From assembly GCA_017464345.1 (NCBI GenBank), contig JAFUAH010000015.1, positions 1 to 64,000 of the forward strand: a stretch of 64,000 bases of DNA. The letters are read 5' to 3'. How positions within the stretch are numbered: position 1 is the stretch's first letter; each line of letters opens with the position of its first letter. This document shows, one piece after another, positions 42,521-51,299 of the stretch. The stretch is from Bacteroidaceae bacterium (GTDB lineage: Bacteria > Bacteroidota > Bacteroidia > Bacteroidales > Bacteroidaceae). The position numbers and the translations under genes were made by a program. The notes under the pieces are model-generated. The model was given only the letters and a program-made list of their open reading frames with translations. It made no database searches and had not been told where the DNA came from.

Positions 42521-43609
42521 TTATTTCTTTTCGATAGATGAGAAAAATGTTTTGTTGTCAATATAGCCGTATTGTTTGCCTTGGTGACCAATGAAATTGA
42601 TGGCATATTTCAACAACTTGCAATATTCTATAGAATCTTTGCTAAAGATACGCATCTCATAGTCGCGTTCAGACAATCTGGTCAAGGCCATAAGGTCTTG
42701 CCTGTTTGCCACTTTTGTCCCTCGAAGCCTTGATGTACCCAGACGGAAATCGTAGTTATTCTCGGCTTCAAATGTTACTCGTTCTTCTGATTGCAGCCCA
42801 AGGTTCTTGTAGTCGATATTGATGAGTGTCTGGAAGGTTTTCTTGCTTCCCCTTTTGTTGGGTATATTTAGTGCGGGGAAAAAGTCGTATGAGTCCTTCT
42901 ATAGCCAGATGTATTGTGTACCCTTGGCTTGGTTGCTTCCAGGCAGGGCTTGGATTCGGGCGGTGTCAGAATGGCTAAGTGTGATAAGTAATGTGGAATA
43001 TCCTTCACTGGATTCTTCTTCCTCGACTCTCCCTTTTTCCTCATTGAACAAAAGTTTCCAGAAAGGTGCATCGGCTTTCTGGCTTGCCTGATAGTACTCA
43101 AATTTCTGTGCCTTGATTCGTTGGAACATGTTTTCCCATTCGAAACCGCATACTTTTGTGTCTTCAAAACTTAAATGCAGTGACGCTTCTATATTCTGGG
43201 TCAGTCCTCTGCTCGTAAAATTACCTGATGATACTATCAGACTGCTGCCCTTGTCGCATTTGTAGCCGTAGCATTTGGCATGAAAGATGGCTTTGCGGTT
43301 GATTATGCCCACATCGCAACCTATGTCAAGCAACTTTTCTACAACTTGCCGACTTGACATGTTCTGCCTGCTACTACCTCCGAGGATAATCTGGCAGCGG
43401 CCACCTGCCTGAATATGTCGTTCGATATGGTTGTAGAAGCGCACACCGCCATTGAAATTGGAAAAGCCGGAGAGTATGAACATAGAACCTTGGCCCATAA
43501 GTCCATTTTCTTGCAAATCGTTAATCCACACCTGTTCTAATAAAGTAAGAAGATTTGGGGGCATACTCCTGGCTGTGGAGTAGATGTTGGGCTGAAGTGT
43601 GAAATCCAT
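42521..43609 (-). pseudogene. BfiI/NgoFVII-like PLD-family restriction endonuclease interrupted by an in-frame TAG
   Basis: Reads 236 codons, a TAG at 42899-42901, then 125 more codons in the same frame to TAA, for about 362 in total. The catalytic region has H110, K112, N130 and E141 (FHAKCYGYKCDKGSS, SSGNF). The spacing H-x-K-17-N-10-E equals what I recall for BfiI (H105, K107, N125, E136; 358 aa). BfiI cuts with a single PLD-type active site at a dimer interface and binds DNA with its C-terminal domain, which is where the stop falls here. It lies 3 nt after the methyltransferase genes. Inactivated enzyme, or readthrough, or sequencing error: cannot be settled here. Confidence 0.75.
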
Positions 43610-43612
43610 AGA

Positions 43613-45097
43613 TTATGCAGTTCTTAAAATGATTAATGCTTCACTCGTGATGGCTTGTTGCGCATGGAGACCATAGCGTTGATAGGTTTCCAATGGGATT
43701 ATTTCTTGCAGCAGAAAACCTTTTGCCTTTGCCTCTTCCGCTAATAGTCTTGGAGTGTCAATTATTTTGTATCCGCCGATGGTGGTCTTGTTATATCCTA
43801 CGACCAAGCAGTAATAGCCTCCCTCCCTTAGCAAGCGATATACATTCTCAAACATCTGGGCCATTTCTGCAAAATATTTGTAAAGCAACAGGGGGGTGTA
43901 TTGTTTTCTGAAGCCATCGGCTGGGGTCAAGGCCATTTGCAGTTCCTTGCAAAGACTGATTGTAGTGGAGGAAAGATTGTCGGTATTGTGGCTCATGCAT
44001 GAGAAGAGTTTGTCCCTTTCTCCTTTTGACATAAGTTCTCGGCTTCCAATTAGCGAACATTCCAAGCCTCTTATGTTTCCAGGGATATCCAATCCCAGCC
44101 AGACAATGCTTAGCCTCTGTGTGTCAATGTAGGGCAATGCAGTGGCGTATGGTGGGCTTGTAACGGCCAAGTCGAATTTGGGCAGCATGTCGGCCTGTAT
44201 GTCTTTTATGTTCCGATTGATGATTTGAGGCTCATGTAGTGATTCTGCATCAACCTTCGCAAGGAACTGGTTAATACAACTTTGTGATTTCAAGAAACTA
44301 TTCTGGGCAGCCTCTTCCATAGGTATTGTAGGATAGGGGGTGTTTCGTCTCCTTATTCTCAGGTCAGAAGGTTCCTGTTCAGAGTACTCACGCAATATAT
44401 TACTGAGGGCTAGCAGCAACAGCCCTCGTAATGTCTTGTCTTCCTGATTCTCTGCTTCTCTTTTCCATGCTTCGATATATGGCAGATAATCCTGTCGAAA
44501 CCATTTTCGCAAGTAATTTGTTCTTGCGTCATCGGATAATACAATGTTTTCAGCAGAATGTTTGACCTCGTCTGCAAACTTGTCAATATCGAATTGGATT
44601 ATTTTTTCGCGGCTGAATATTGCATGGGTCTTGATGTTTGCAATGAAGGTAGCCATAGGATTAACATCTACTCCGTATGCTCTTATGCCTTGAAGTTCGG
44701 CCTCCAGAAGCGAAGTTCCGCTACCACAAAACGGGTCTATAATTTGGACTCCTCTATTGCATTGGCAAATGTTCATAATAGCCCTAACAATTTGTGGATT
44801 GAACTTGCCTTTATATTCATGAATTCCGTGGGAAAAATAGCGGGTGTTTTGTTTTTTGGAGGTTGTGCCTTCACGTTCATACTGACGCGTATATGCCGTC
44901 ACACCGTCAATAGCGTATGCTGAAAAGTATACTAAATCCTCTGCCAATTCTGGCCGCCTACATCCCTTTGCTGTCAGACTTCCTCTATCTTCCACTATCT
45001 CAATAGGTTGGAGTAGAGCCTCAACTTCTCGTCTGCCCAACACCTTCTCATAAGGGAATAGCCGATAAGATTGCCAAAACAATGTTACGTCCTTCAT
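43613..45097 (-). CDS. DNA methyltransferase (SPPY class), second gene of the R-M operon
   Basis: 494 aa. Motif I DPFCGSGTSLLEA (residues 121-133) binds AdoMet and motif IV TSPPY (313-317) is catalytic; TSPPY is typical of N4-cytosine methylation, with N6-adenine possible. GIHEYKGKFNPQIVRAIM upstream of motif I is also family-typical. Overlaps the preceding methyltransferase gene by 4 nt. BfiI-type systems with asymmetric sites use two such enzymes, one per strand. Confidence 0.8.
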   Translation of the reverse strand: MKDVTLFWQSYRLFPYEKVLGRREVEALLQPIEIVEDRGSLTAKGCRRPELAEDLVYFSAYAIDGVTAYTRQYEREGTTSKKQNTRYFSHGIHEYKGKFNPQIVRAIMNICQCNRGVQIIDPFCGSGTSLLEAELQGIRAYGVDVNPMATFIANIKTHAIFSREKIIQFDIDKFADEVKHSAENIVLSDDARTNYLRKWFRQDYLPYIEAWKREAENQEDKTLRGLLLLALSNILREYSEQEPSDLRIRRRNTPYPTIPMEEAAQNSFLKSQSCINQFLAKVDAESLHEPQIINRNIKDIQADMLPKFDLAVTSPPYATALPYIDTQRLSIVWLGLDIPGNIRGLECSLIGSRELMSKGERDKLFSCMSHNTDNLSSTTISLCKELQMALTPADGFRKQYTPLLLYKYFAEMAQMFENVYRLLREGGYYCLVVGYNKTTIGGYKIIDTPRLLAEEAKAKGFLLQEIIPLETYQRYGLHAQQAITSEALIILRTA

Positions 45098-46311
45098 TTC
45101 TGTAGAATCACGATATATTCGTCTTTGATTCGCGCATGGGACAGGTTGAATGATTTCCGCTTACAATTGATTTCACGCTGGAGCGTTGTTATATGTCTGA
45201 AACCGGCATTCATGCCAATCTCAGCAATAATCTTGTCATTGCAGTATATCTCTCCATGTATTTTTGAGCGGCCGATGACGAAACACAGATATGCATCATC
45301 CGAACAGTAAGGATAAAGCATCGATAGCAATTCGCTCATTTGAATAGCAAAGTCATAGCCCTCATATTTGCTCTTTTTGAAATACTGAGCCCTTGCGCCT
45401 ATTTCCTCATTTTTTACCTGTATCGGGTTGAATCCCAGCCAATACATGCGATATTTATGGTATAGCCAATATTCGTATGCGTTAGGATAGGGGGGGGAGG
45501 TTACAACTAAGCCTATCTTGCCAGGCAAGTCTTCACTTGTCAGTTTCAGCGAATTCTTATTTAATACCCTTGCCTCTGCATGCGGATTTCCCATCATCGC
45601 CTTTGTCAATTTTCTGGCAGACAATAAGAAGTATGAATATACGTCACTGGCAGTTTTACCTTTGTCTCTAAAAGCATATCTTGTGTCGCTATCCTGATTT
45701 GACACCTTGACTATGATGCTCGAAAAACAATACAGGAGTGCATCGTATACCTCTGTACCTTTATAATTGTCGATAGAGTGTTTCAATTTAGCCAAAGCCT
45801 CTTGAATGTCAGCCTTAAACCAATGGTCAATGTTGGGCAATGCAGGTACTTCGATTATCGTGTCTAAGGTTTGGCAATCTTTGACAATTGCTTCGCAAAT
45901 GTTAAGAAAGGCTTCTGGGAGTTGATTGGTACGAACCCGAGAAATCAAACAGGCTATGGGGTTAAGGTCGATGCCTACAGATGAAATTCCTCTCCTCTGT
46001 GCCTCTTCCAAGGTTACTCCACTTCCACAGAAAGGGTCTAAGACAAAGTCACCCTGCCCATGCCACAAGTTTTTAATCAAGGTGGCGGGAATTTCATTAA
46101 TAAATTTTGCCGGATAGGGGTGGATGGAACTAAATGGAGATGCTTTCGCTTCAGTGAAATTCCACTCTATACTCTTCAAAATATCCACATTCTTTGTACT
46201 GAAATTGCACGCTATTTGTGATTGTTCCCTTTTGTAGAAGGAATTTGAGCATCCCAAATGTGGGGGATATGAATGTGGGGATGTTTCGTATGAGTAGGTA
46301 TGCGATTTCAT
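45094..46311 (-). CDS. DNA methyltransferase (SPPY class), first gene of the R-M operon
   Basis: 405 aa from the ATG at 46309-46311 (MKSHTYSYETS). The frame is open for 27 more codons, but the operon's -7 box is at 46335-46342, so transcription begins after the earlier ATG. Motif I DPFCGSG (92-98) and motif IV TSPPY (271-275); HPYPAKFINEIPATLI precedes motif I as in the related gene. Likely N4-cytosine, modifying one strand of an asymmetric site. Confidence 0.8.
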   Translation of the reverse strand: MKSHTYSYETSPHSYPPHLGCSNSFYKREQSQIACNFSTKNVDILKSIEWNFTEAKASPFSSIHPYPAKFINEIPATLIKNLWHGQGDFVLDPFCGSGVTLEEAQRRGISSVGIDLNPIACLISRVRTNQLPEAFLNICEAIVKDCQTLDTIIEVPALPNIDHWFKADIQEALAKLKHSIDNYKGTEVYDALLYCFSSIIVKVSNQDSDTRYAFRDKGKTASDVYSYFLLSARKLTKAMMGNPHAEARVLNKNSLKLTSEDLPGKIGLVVTSPPYPNAYEYWLYHKYRMYWLGFNPIQVKNEEIGARAQYFKKSKYEGYDFAIQMSELLSMLYPYCSDDAYLCFVIGRSKIHGEIYCNDKIIAEIGMNAGFRHITTLQREINCKRKSFNLSHARIKDEYIVILQK

Positions 46312-46334
46312 CTCTATTCTTTCGTTTTCGTCCA

Positions 46335-46365
46335 CAAAGATACGAATTAGCGAGCGAAATCGCAA
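46335..46365 (-). promoter_or_regulatory. Promoter of the R-M operon
   Basis: TTG (46363-46365), 20 nt, TATCTTTG (46335-46342) on the minus strand. It sets the start of the first methyltransferase. Confidence 0.75.
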
Positions 46366-46534
46366 GTTTTTATGTGCAGAATTCACGTGCAATCATGCGC
46401 CTCAGTGTAATGGTTCCTTCTTATTGACTATGTGACATGTTTAAGGAGATTGATATTTTTTGCTTAGGTAAACGTCTTTGTGAGTTGTCTTGGGAGTTTA
46501 CAATGCACAATTCACAGTTGGAAGTTGAAAAAAC

Positions 46535-46569
46535 AAGGGCAGCAGGTCGGAGTGACTTGCTGCCCTTGA
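46535..46569 (-). terminator. araA terminator
   Basis: CAAGGGCAGCAGGTC (46535-46549) with GACTTGCTGCCCTTG (46555-46569), followed by six T on the minus strand. End of the arabinose operon. Similar hairpins at 39157 and 42401. Confidence 0.9.
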
Positions 46570-46612
46570 ATCATGAATTGCTTAATTGTTTTAATCTTTC
46601 AATTCTTCAATT

Positions 46613-48148
46613 TTACCTGAGCGCTTTGTTCAGCATGTAGTAAACCTCGTTGTTGCGGAGGGTCTGCTTGAACTCGCTGGTCTTCGTCTCCTTGTTAATC
46701 TTGACATATTCGATGCCGCAGATTTCGGCGAAGTCTTCCCAGTACTCCTCGGTGATGTCGTAGGAGAAGGCGCTGTGGTGCGTACCACCGGCTAGAATCC
46801 ATGCGCCGGCACCGATCTCGAACGTCGGCTGGGGTACCCACAGGGCAGAGGCCACGGGCAGTTTGGGCATGGGCTTGGGCTCGATGCACTCAACCTCCTG
46901 CGAGATGAGGCGGAAGCGGTTGCCGAGGTCTACGACGGTGGCCTTCAGGCCACGGCCGGTCTTCGAGGTGAAGACGAGGCGAGCGGTCTGCTGCTTGCGG
47001 ATGCCGATGCCGAGGAAGTGGACTTCCAGTTTGGGCTTGTCCTCAACGGCGATGAGCGGACATACCTCGAGCATGTGGCTCTGGAGGCAAGAGGAGCGGT
47101 CGCCGGCGAAGTTGAGCGTGTAGTCCTCCAGGAACGAGCAACCGGTGGGGAGGCCCTGCTGCATCACCCAGAGGGTGCGATAGAGGCAGGCGGTCTTCCA
47201 GTCGCCTTCGGCACCGAAGCCGTAACCCTCGGCCATCAGGCGCTGAGAGGCGAGGCCTGGTATCTGGTCGAAACCGAAAAAGTTGGGGTCGTCGATGTTG
47301 GCATCGCCCAGGTCGTCGAAGTTGGTGGTGAAGGCGGTGGCACCCTCGTCCTTCAGTACGCGGCGCAGGGCGATTTCGGCCTTGGCGGCGTTCTTCACCT
47401 TCTCCCAGTAAACCTCTTCGCCCGACTCGTCAATCTTGATGGTGTACAGGCGCTTGTACTCCTCCACGAGGGCGTCGGCCTCTGCGTCGGTCACCTGCTT
47501 CAGGTACTCCATCAAAGAAGAAACGGGATAGTAGTCAACGTGGTAACCCAGACGCTGCTCGAACTCTACGCGGTCGCCGTCGGTCACGGCTACGTTGTTC
47601 ATGTTCATGCCGAACATCAGGCAGCGCACGTTCTTGGCATCAGCCACACCGGCGGCCACGCGTGCCCAGACGGCAATCTTCTTCTGAGCCTCTTGGTCCT
47701 TCCAGTAACCGCAAACGACCTTGCGGGGAACGCGCATGCGGGTGCAGATGTGTCCGAATTCGATGTCGCCGTGAGCCGACTGGTTGAGGTTCATGAAGTC
47801 CATGTCGATTTCGCCCCAGGGAATCTCGGCGTTGTACTGCGTGTGGAAGTGGAGGAGAGGCTTCTGCAACTGCTGGAGGCCCTTAATCCACATCTTTGCG
47901 GGCGAGAAGGTGTGCATCCATGTGATGATGCCGACGCACTTCTCGTCGTTGTTGGCGGCGAGCATGACCTGTTCAACCTCCTTGCTGCTGTTGGCCGTGC
48001 CCTTGTAGACAACCTTCACGGGGATGTTGCCGCCTTTGTTCAGGCCTTCCACCATTTCCTTGGAGTGAGCGTCGACTGCGATGACTGCGTCACCTCCGTA
48101 GAGTAACTGTGCACCAGTTACCCACCAAATCTCATAATTTTCAAACAT
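46613..48148 (-). CDS. araA: L-arabinose isomerase
   Basis: 511 aa, the normal AraA length. Converts L-arabinose to L-ribulose. ENYEIWWVTGAQLLYG at the N-terminus, CVGIITWMHTFSPAKMWI, YGFGAEGDWKTACLYR with the metal-ligand glutamate, DRSSCLQSHMLEVCP and GTHHSAFS with metal-ligand histidines are all present. Last gene of the operon; a four-helix-bundle element sits between it and araD. Its final 43 bp plus terminator are duplicated 4.1 kb downstream. Confidence 0.97.
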   Translation of the reverse strand: MFENYEIWWVTGAQLLYGGDAVIAVDAHSKEMVEGLNKGGNIPVKVVYKGTANSSKEVEQVMLAANNDEKCVGIITWMHTFSPAKMWIKGLQQLQKPLLHFHTQYNAEIPWGEIDMDFMNLNQSAHGDIEFGHICTRMRVPRKVVCGYWKDQEAQKKIAVWARVAAGVADAKNVRCLMFGMNMNNVAVTDGDRVEFEQRLGYHVDYYPVSSLMEYLKQVTDAEADALVEEYKRLYTIKIDESGEEVYWEKVKNAAKAEIALRRVLKDEGATAFTTNFDDLGDANIDDPNFFGFDQIPGLASQRLMAEGYGFGAEGDWKTACLYRTLWVMQQGLPTGCSFLEDYTLNFAGDRSSCLQSHMLEVCPLIAVEDKPKLEVHFLGIGIRKQQTARLVFTSKTGRGLKATVVDLGNRFRLISQEVECIEPKPMPKLPVASALWVPQPTFEIGAGAWILAGGTHHSAFSYDITEEYWEDFAEICGIEYVKINKETKTSEFKQTLRNNEVYYMLNKALR

Positions 48149-48160
48149 GGTTTTAAAATT

Positions 48161-48638
48161 TTTAATTCACAATTCACAATTAACAATTCACAATTGTTTG
48201 TTGTGCATCGTGAAAAGGTTAATAATTAGTTGTATTGTTTTCTTTAGTTTTCTTTATGATAGATATCAGTAGTTTGTTCAATTCAGCACAATCACAATTA
48301 AGACTATTATATTGGTCGGTATCGATATATTCTGTTTTGTGAAGTATCTCTAACCAATATTCCGTTTCATTTGCCTCTTTTAATGCGATTTTCAACTTGT
48401 GAATAAAATCTTCTGTGCTTTCTGCATGTTCGGCTTCGCGTATATTCGCTCCAATACTAGTGCCAGACTTCAGTATCTGTGTGCAAATAGGATGTTCTGC
48501 ATATGGTATTCTGCGAATAAGGTATTTTACCATCTTTACAATCCTGACAGCGAAATCAATACTTTTTGTCTTTACAATATTGTCTTGCTTCATGGCGCGC
48601 AGCCTAATTGTGAATTGTCAATTGTCAATTGTGAATTA
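48161..48638 (-). mobile_element. Four-helix-bundle element A (araA-araD spacer)
   Basis: 478 bp bounded by inverted arrays of a 7-nt unit: ATTCACA, ATTCACA, ATTAACA, ATTCACA (48165-48192) and TTGTGAA, TTGTCAA, TTGTCAA, TTGTGAA (48608-48635). The arms pair over ~34 nt with few mismatches. Inside is one gene, preceded by GGCTGCGCGCC directly before its ATG and followed by TAATTATTAACC. Resembles 23S rRNA intervening sequences in layout (terminal stem, four-helix-bundle ORF), but lies in an mRNA. No target duplication identified. Confidence 0.75.
48219..48593 (-). CDS. Four-helix-bundle protein (23S IVS/Avd-like), element A
   Basis: 124 aa, all helical. SGTSIGANIREAEHAEST, DFIHKLKIALKEANETEYWLEILH are the diagnostic stretches of the TIGR02436/S23 four-helix-bundle family, which includes proteins coded in 23S rRNA intervening sequences and Avd of diversity-generating retroelements. 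These proteins bind nucleic acid as pentamers in known cases; function here unknown. Shares the core with the 51362 product. Confidence 0.85.
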   Translation of the reverse strand: MKQDNIVKTKSIDFAVRIVKMVKYLIRRIPYAEHPICTQILKSGTSIGANIREAEHAESTEDFIHKLKIALKEANETEYWLEILHKTEYIDTDQYNSLNCDCAELNKLLISIIKKTKENNTTNY

Positions 48639-48640
48639 AA

Positions 48641-49345
48641 CTACTTCTTTTTCTGTCCGTAGTACGCATTAGGGCCGTGTTTCCTCATATAGTGCTTTTC
48701 CACCAAGAGGGGATTCATCGTGAGGTCGGGATTCACCGAGAGGGCGACGAAGGCCATCTTGGCACACTGCTCCATGACCTTGGCGTTATAGACGGCATTG
48801 TCGGGAGAGGTGCCCCACGAGAAGGGCCCGTGATTCTTGACGAGCACGGCAGGCGTGTGGTCGGGGTTAATCTTGCGGATGTTCAGGATTTCGTCCACGA
48901 TGACGTTGCCCGTCTCCAGTTCGTACTGCCCCTTGACCTCCGCTTCGGTCATGTCGCGCGTGCAGGGGATATCCTTGTAGAAGTAGTCGGCGTGCGTGGT
49001 GCCGATGTTGGGGATGTCGCGCCCTGCCTGAGCGAACGCCGTGGCGTAGGTGGAGTGGGTGTGTACGACACCCTGGATGTTGGGGAATGCCTTGTAGAGC
49101 ACGAGGTGCGTGGGCGTGTCGCTCGATGGGTTGAGGTCGCCCTCTACCACCTTGCCTGTCTGCAGGTCAACGACCACCATGTCCTCGACCTTCATCTCGT
49201 CGTAACTCACGCCCGAGGGCTTGATGACAACCAATCCCTTTTCGCGGTCGATGCCCGAGACGTTGCCCCAGGTGAATATCACAAGGCCTTGCTTCACCAA
49301 GTCAAGGTTGGCCTTAAATACTTTCTCTTTTAACTGTTCAAGCAT
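48641..49345 (-). CDS. araD: L-ribulose-5-phosphate 4-epimerase
   Basis: 234 aa, a class II aldolase-fold enzyme making D-xylulose 5-phosphate. [20 protein letters not shown], the [11 protein letters not shown] loop, [13 protein letters not shown] with the zinc histidines and NHGPFSWG are present. Element A ends 2 nt downstream of the stop, and an inverted 10-nt repeat spacer lies upstream. Confidence 0.95.
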   Translation of the reverse strand: MLEQLKEKVFKANLDLVKQGLVIFTWGNVSGIDREKGLVVIKPSGVSYDEMKVEDMVVVDLQTGKVVEGDLNPSSDTPTHLVLYKAFPNIQGVVHTHSTYATAFAQAGRDIPNIGTTHADYFYKDIPCTRDMTEAEVKGQYELETGNVIVDEILNIRKINPDHTPAVLVKNHGPFSWGTSPDNAVYNAKVMEQCAKMAFVALSVNPDLTMNPLLVEKHYMRKHGPNAYYGQKKK

Positions 49346-49360
49346 ATCTTTCGATGTTTA

Positions 49361-49486
49361 AGAGGAGATAGAAGAAGATAGAGGGAGATAAAAGAAGATA
49401 GAGGACGTGTGTTTCGAGCCTTGAGAAGATGTCATTCATCAGAACTATCGTCCTTTATCTCCATCTATCTCCTTTTATCTCCCTCC
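49361..49486. repeat. Inverted 10-nt repeat arrays between araD and the transporter
   Basis: Left array GGAGATAGAA, GAAGATAGAG, GGAGATAAAA, GAAGATAGAG (49364-49403); right array CTTTATCTCC, ATCTATCTCC, TTTTATCTCC (49453-49482) in the opposite sense, about 50 nt apart. Could fold into a long stem. Same design as the neighbouring 7-nt arrays but with a 10-nt unit and no gene inside. Confidence 0.75.
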
Positions 49487-49503
49487 CATTCCTATATTAT
49501 TGT

Positions 49504-51288
49504 TTACCAGAAATACCAATAGAAGCAAGCGCAGAGGCCGATGACGATGAGCGAGCCGATGATGTCGAACAGGCCCCAACTCTCGCGGATGCTCTTCTTG
49601 AAGTCAGCGGTGAAGGTGATGGCCTCTACCTGTGCCTTCCAGGGTGCCGGCGTGAAGAAACTTACACATACCATGAGGCAGATGATGAACACCAAAAGCC
49701 AGCACTCGAAAATGAGCCAGTTCGTCTGCCAGAACCATGTGGTGTTCTCCCAGAAAGCGCCGTGCATAATCTGACCCTCAAAATTTGGAATAAGAGCAGC
49801 CTGAGCATCAGAAAGCGCCTTGCCGGAGTCGGTGAGCACGTTGGTGAGCAGGCGAATCATGCCGATGACGAAGCCGCCAATCAAGCCCCACTCACCAGCC
49901 TTCGGGGTAATCTTCTTGGAGAAGATACCGAGCGTGAAGACGGCTACCATGGCGGGAGCAATCAGCGACTGGATGTCCTGCAGGTAGGAGTAGAGGTTGC
50001 CCATGTTCATCATGATAGGCATCCAGGCGAGGCCCAGCAGCACGACAACCACCGTGGCGATGCGGCCAACGAGTACGTAGTGCTCCTCGGTCATGCCCTT
50101 CTTCATGGGCTTGTAGAAGTCCTCGGTGAACAGCGTTGCGCACGAGTTGAAGAAGGCAGCCAGCGAAGCCACCAGGGCGCATACGAAGCCGATGGTGACG
50201 ATGCCCTTAATGCCGACGGGCAGGATGTTCTTCACCATCATGGCGAAGGCACCGTCCGTGGATTCGTGGTTTGTGATGTCCATCTCGATGCCGCTTCCGG
50301 CCTTCAGCGACAGGGCGTAAGCCACCATGCCGGGGATGAGGAACATGAAGCAGGGGAGAATCTTGAAGAAACCGGCGGCGATGGTACCGCGACGAGCACG
50401 CTGAATCACCTTGGCATTGTCCTCACCGGGCACCTGACCCAAGACACGCTGTACGATGTGCTGGTCGGTGCACCAGTACCAGAAACCGATAATCGAAGCG
50501 CCGAGGAACACCACATAGCCGGGGAACTGCGGGTACATGGGGTCGGCGGGGTCGGTGTGGAACATGTGGGTCGTACCGGAACCGTCGTGAGCGGCATCGC
50601 ACACCGACTTCATCGTCTGCCAACCGGCTACGATGCTACCGTCGCCCAGAGAGGCAAGACCCAGGAACAGTACGAGGAACGAGCCGATGATGAGGATGGG
50701 TGTCTGGATGGTGGAGAGCGTCATCACGCCCTTCATGCCGCCAAACACGGTGAAGACAGCCGTTACGGCAATCAGGCCGATGGCACCTACCCAGAAGTTC
50801 AGGCCCAGCAGGTACTTGAAGAAGATACCGCCCGTGAAGGCCGTCACCGAGACTTTCGTCAGCACGTAGGCAATCAGGGTGATAATAGACAACCAGGAAC
50901 CCGTGCGCTGGGTGTAGCGCATCTTCAGGAAGTCGGGCATCGTGATAATCTTGCCCATCTTGTTAATCATCAACTGATAGAAGGGGACGAACAGCCAGCC
51001 GAGGATGAGAATCATCCAGCCCTGCATCTCCCAGTGTGCCATGCCCACACCGTCCTTGGCACCTGTACCTGCGAGGCCCACGAGGTGTTCCGAGCCGATG
51101 TTGGCCGCAAAGATGGCCATACCGATTACGTACCAAGGCTCGCCCTTGCCGAACAGATAGTCCTGCGAGTCGGCACCCTTCATTTTCTCTTTGTCTTTCT
51201 TGATGGCGCGATAAACCGCCCACACTACACCTACGATGCCCACTGCAAGGACAATCCAGTCAAGTGTAGCAAATCCACCTGTGTTCAT
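49504..51288 (-). CDS. Sodium:solute symporter (SSS), probable arabinose transporter
   Basis: 594 aa with about 14 hydrophobic segments, first one LDWIVLAVGIVGVVWAVYRAI. SEHLVGLAGTGAKDGVGMAHWEMQGW and IQTPILIIGSFLVLFLGLASLGDGS are characteristic of SGLT-like Na+/sugar cotransporters. Arabinose is the likely substrate because the gene lies between araD and an aldose epimerase. Inner membrane. Confidence 0.85.
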   Translation of the reverse strand: MNTGGFATLDWIVLAVGIVGVVWAVYRAIKKDKEKMKGADSQDYLFGKGEPWYVIGMAIFAANIGSEHLVGLAGTGAKDGVGMAHWEMQGWMILILGWLFVPFYQLMINKMGKIITMPDFLKMRYTQRTGSWLSIITLIAYVLTKVSVTAFTGGIFFKYLLGLNFWVGAIGLIAVTAVFTVFGGMKGVMTLSTIQTPILIIGSFLVLFLGLASLGDGSIVAGWQTMKSVCDAAHDGSGTTHMFHTDPADPMYPQFPGYVVFLGASIIGFWYWCTDQHIVQRVLGQVPGEDNAKVIQRARRGTIAAGFFKILPCFMFLIPGMVAYALSLKAGSGIEMDITNHESTDGAFAMMVKNILPVGIKGIVTIGFVCALVASLAAFFNSCATLFTEDFYKPMKKGMTEEHYVLVGRIATVVVVLLGLAWMPIMMNMGNLYSYLQDIQSLIAPAMVAVFTLGIFSKKITPKAGEWGLIGGFVIGMIRLLTNVLTDSGKALSDAQAALIPNFEGQIMHGAFWENTTWFWQTNWLIFECWLLVFIICLMVCVSFFTPAPWKAQVEAITFTADFKKSIRESWGLFDIIGSLIVIGLCACFYWYFW

Positions 51289-51299
51289 AATGTTTTTTA

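Noticed and set aside
42521-42712. 63-residue frame as an independent small gene
   Set aside because: It starts with GTG in the same frame as the interrupted nuclease, 62 codons after its TAG, and is better explained as the nuclease C-terminus.
46312-46392. Upstream ATG (46392) as start of the first methyltransferase
   Set aside because: It lies upstream of the operon's promoter boxes; the ATG at 46311 is the first one after the predicted transcription start.
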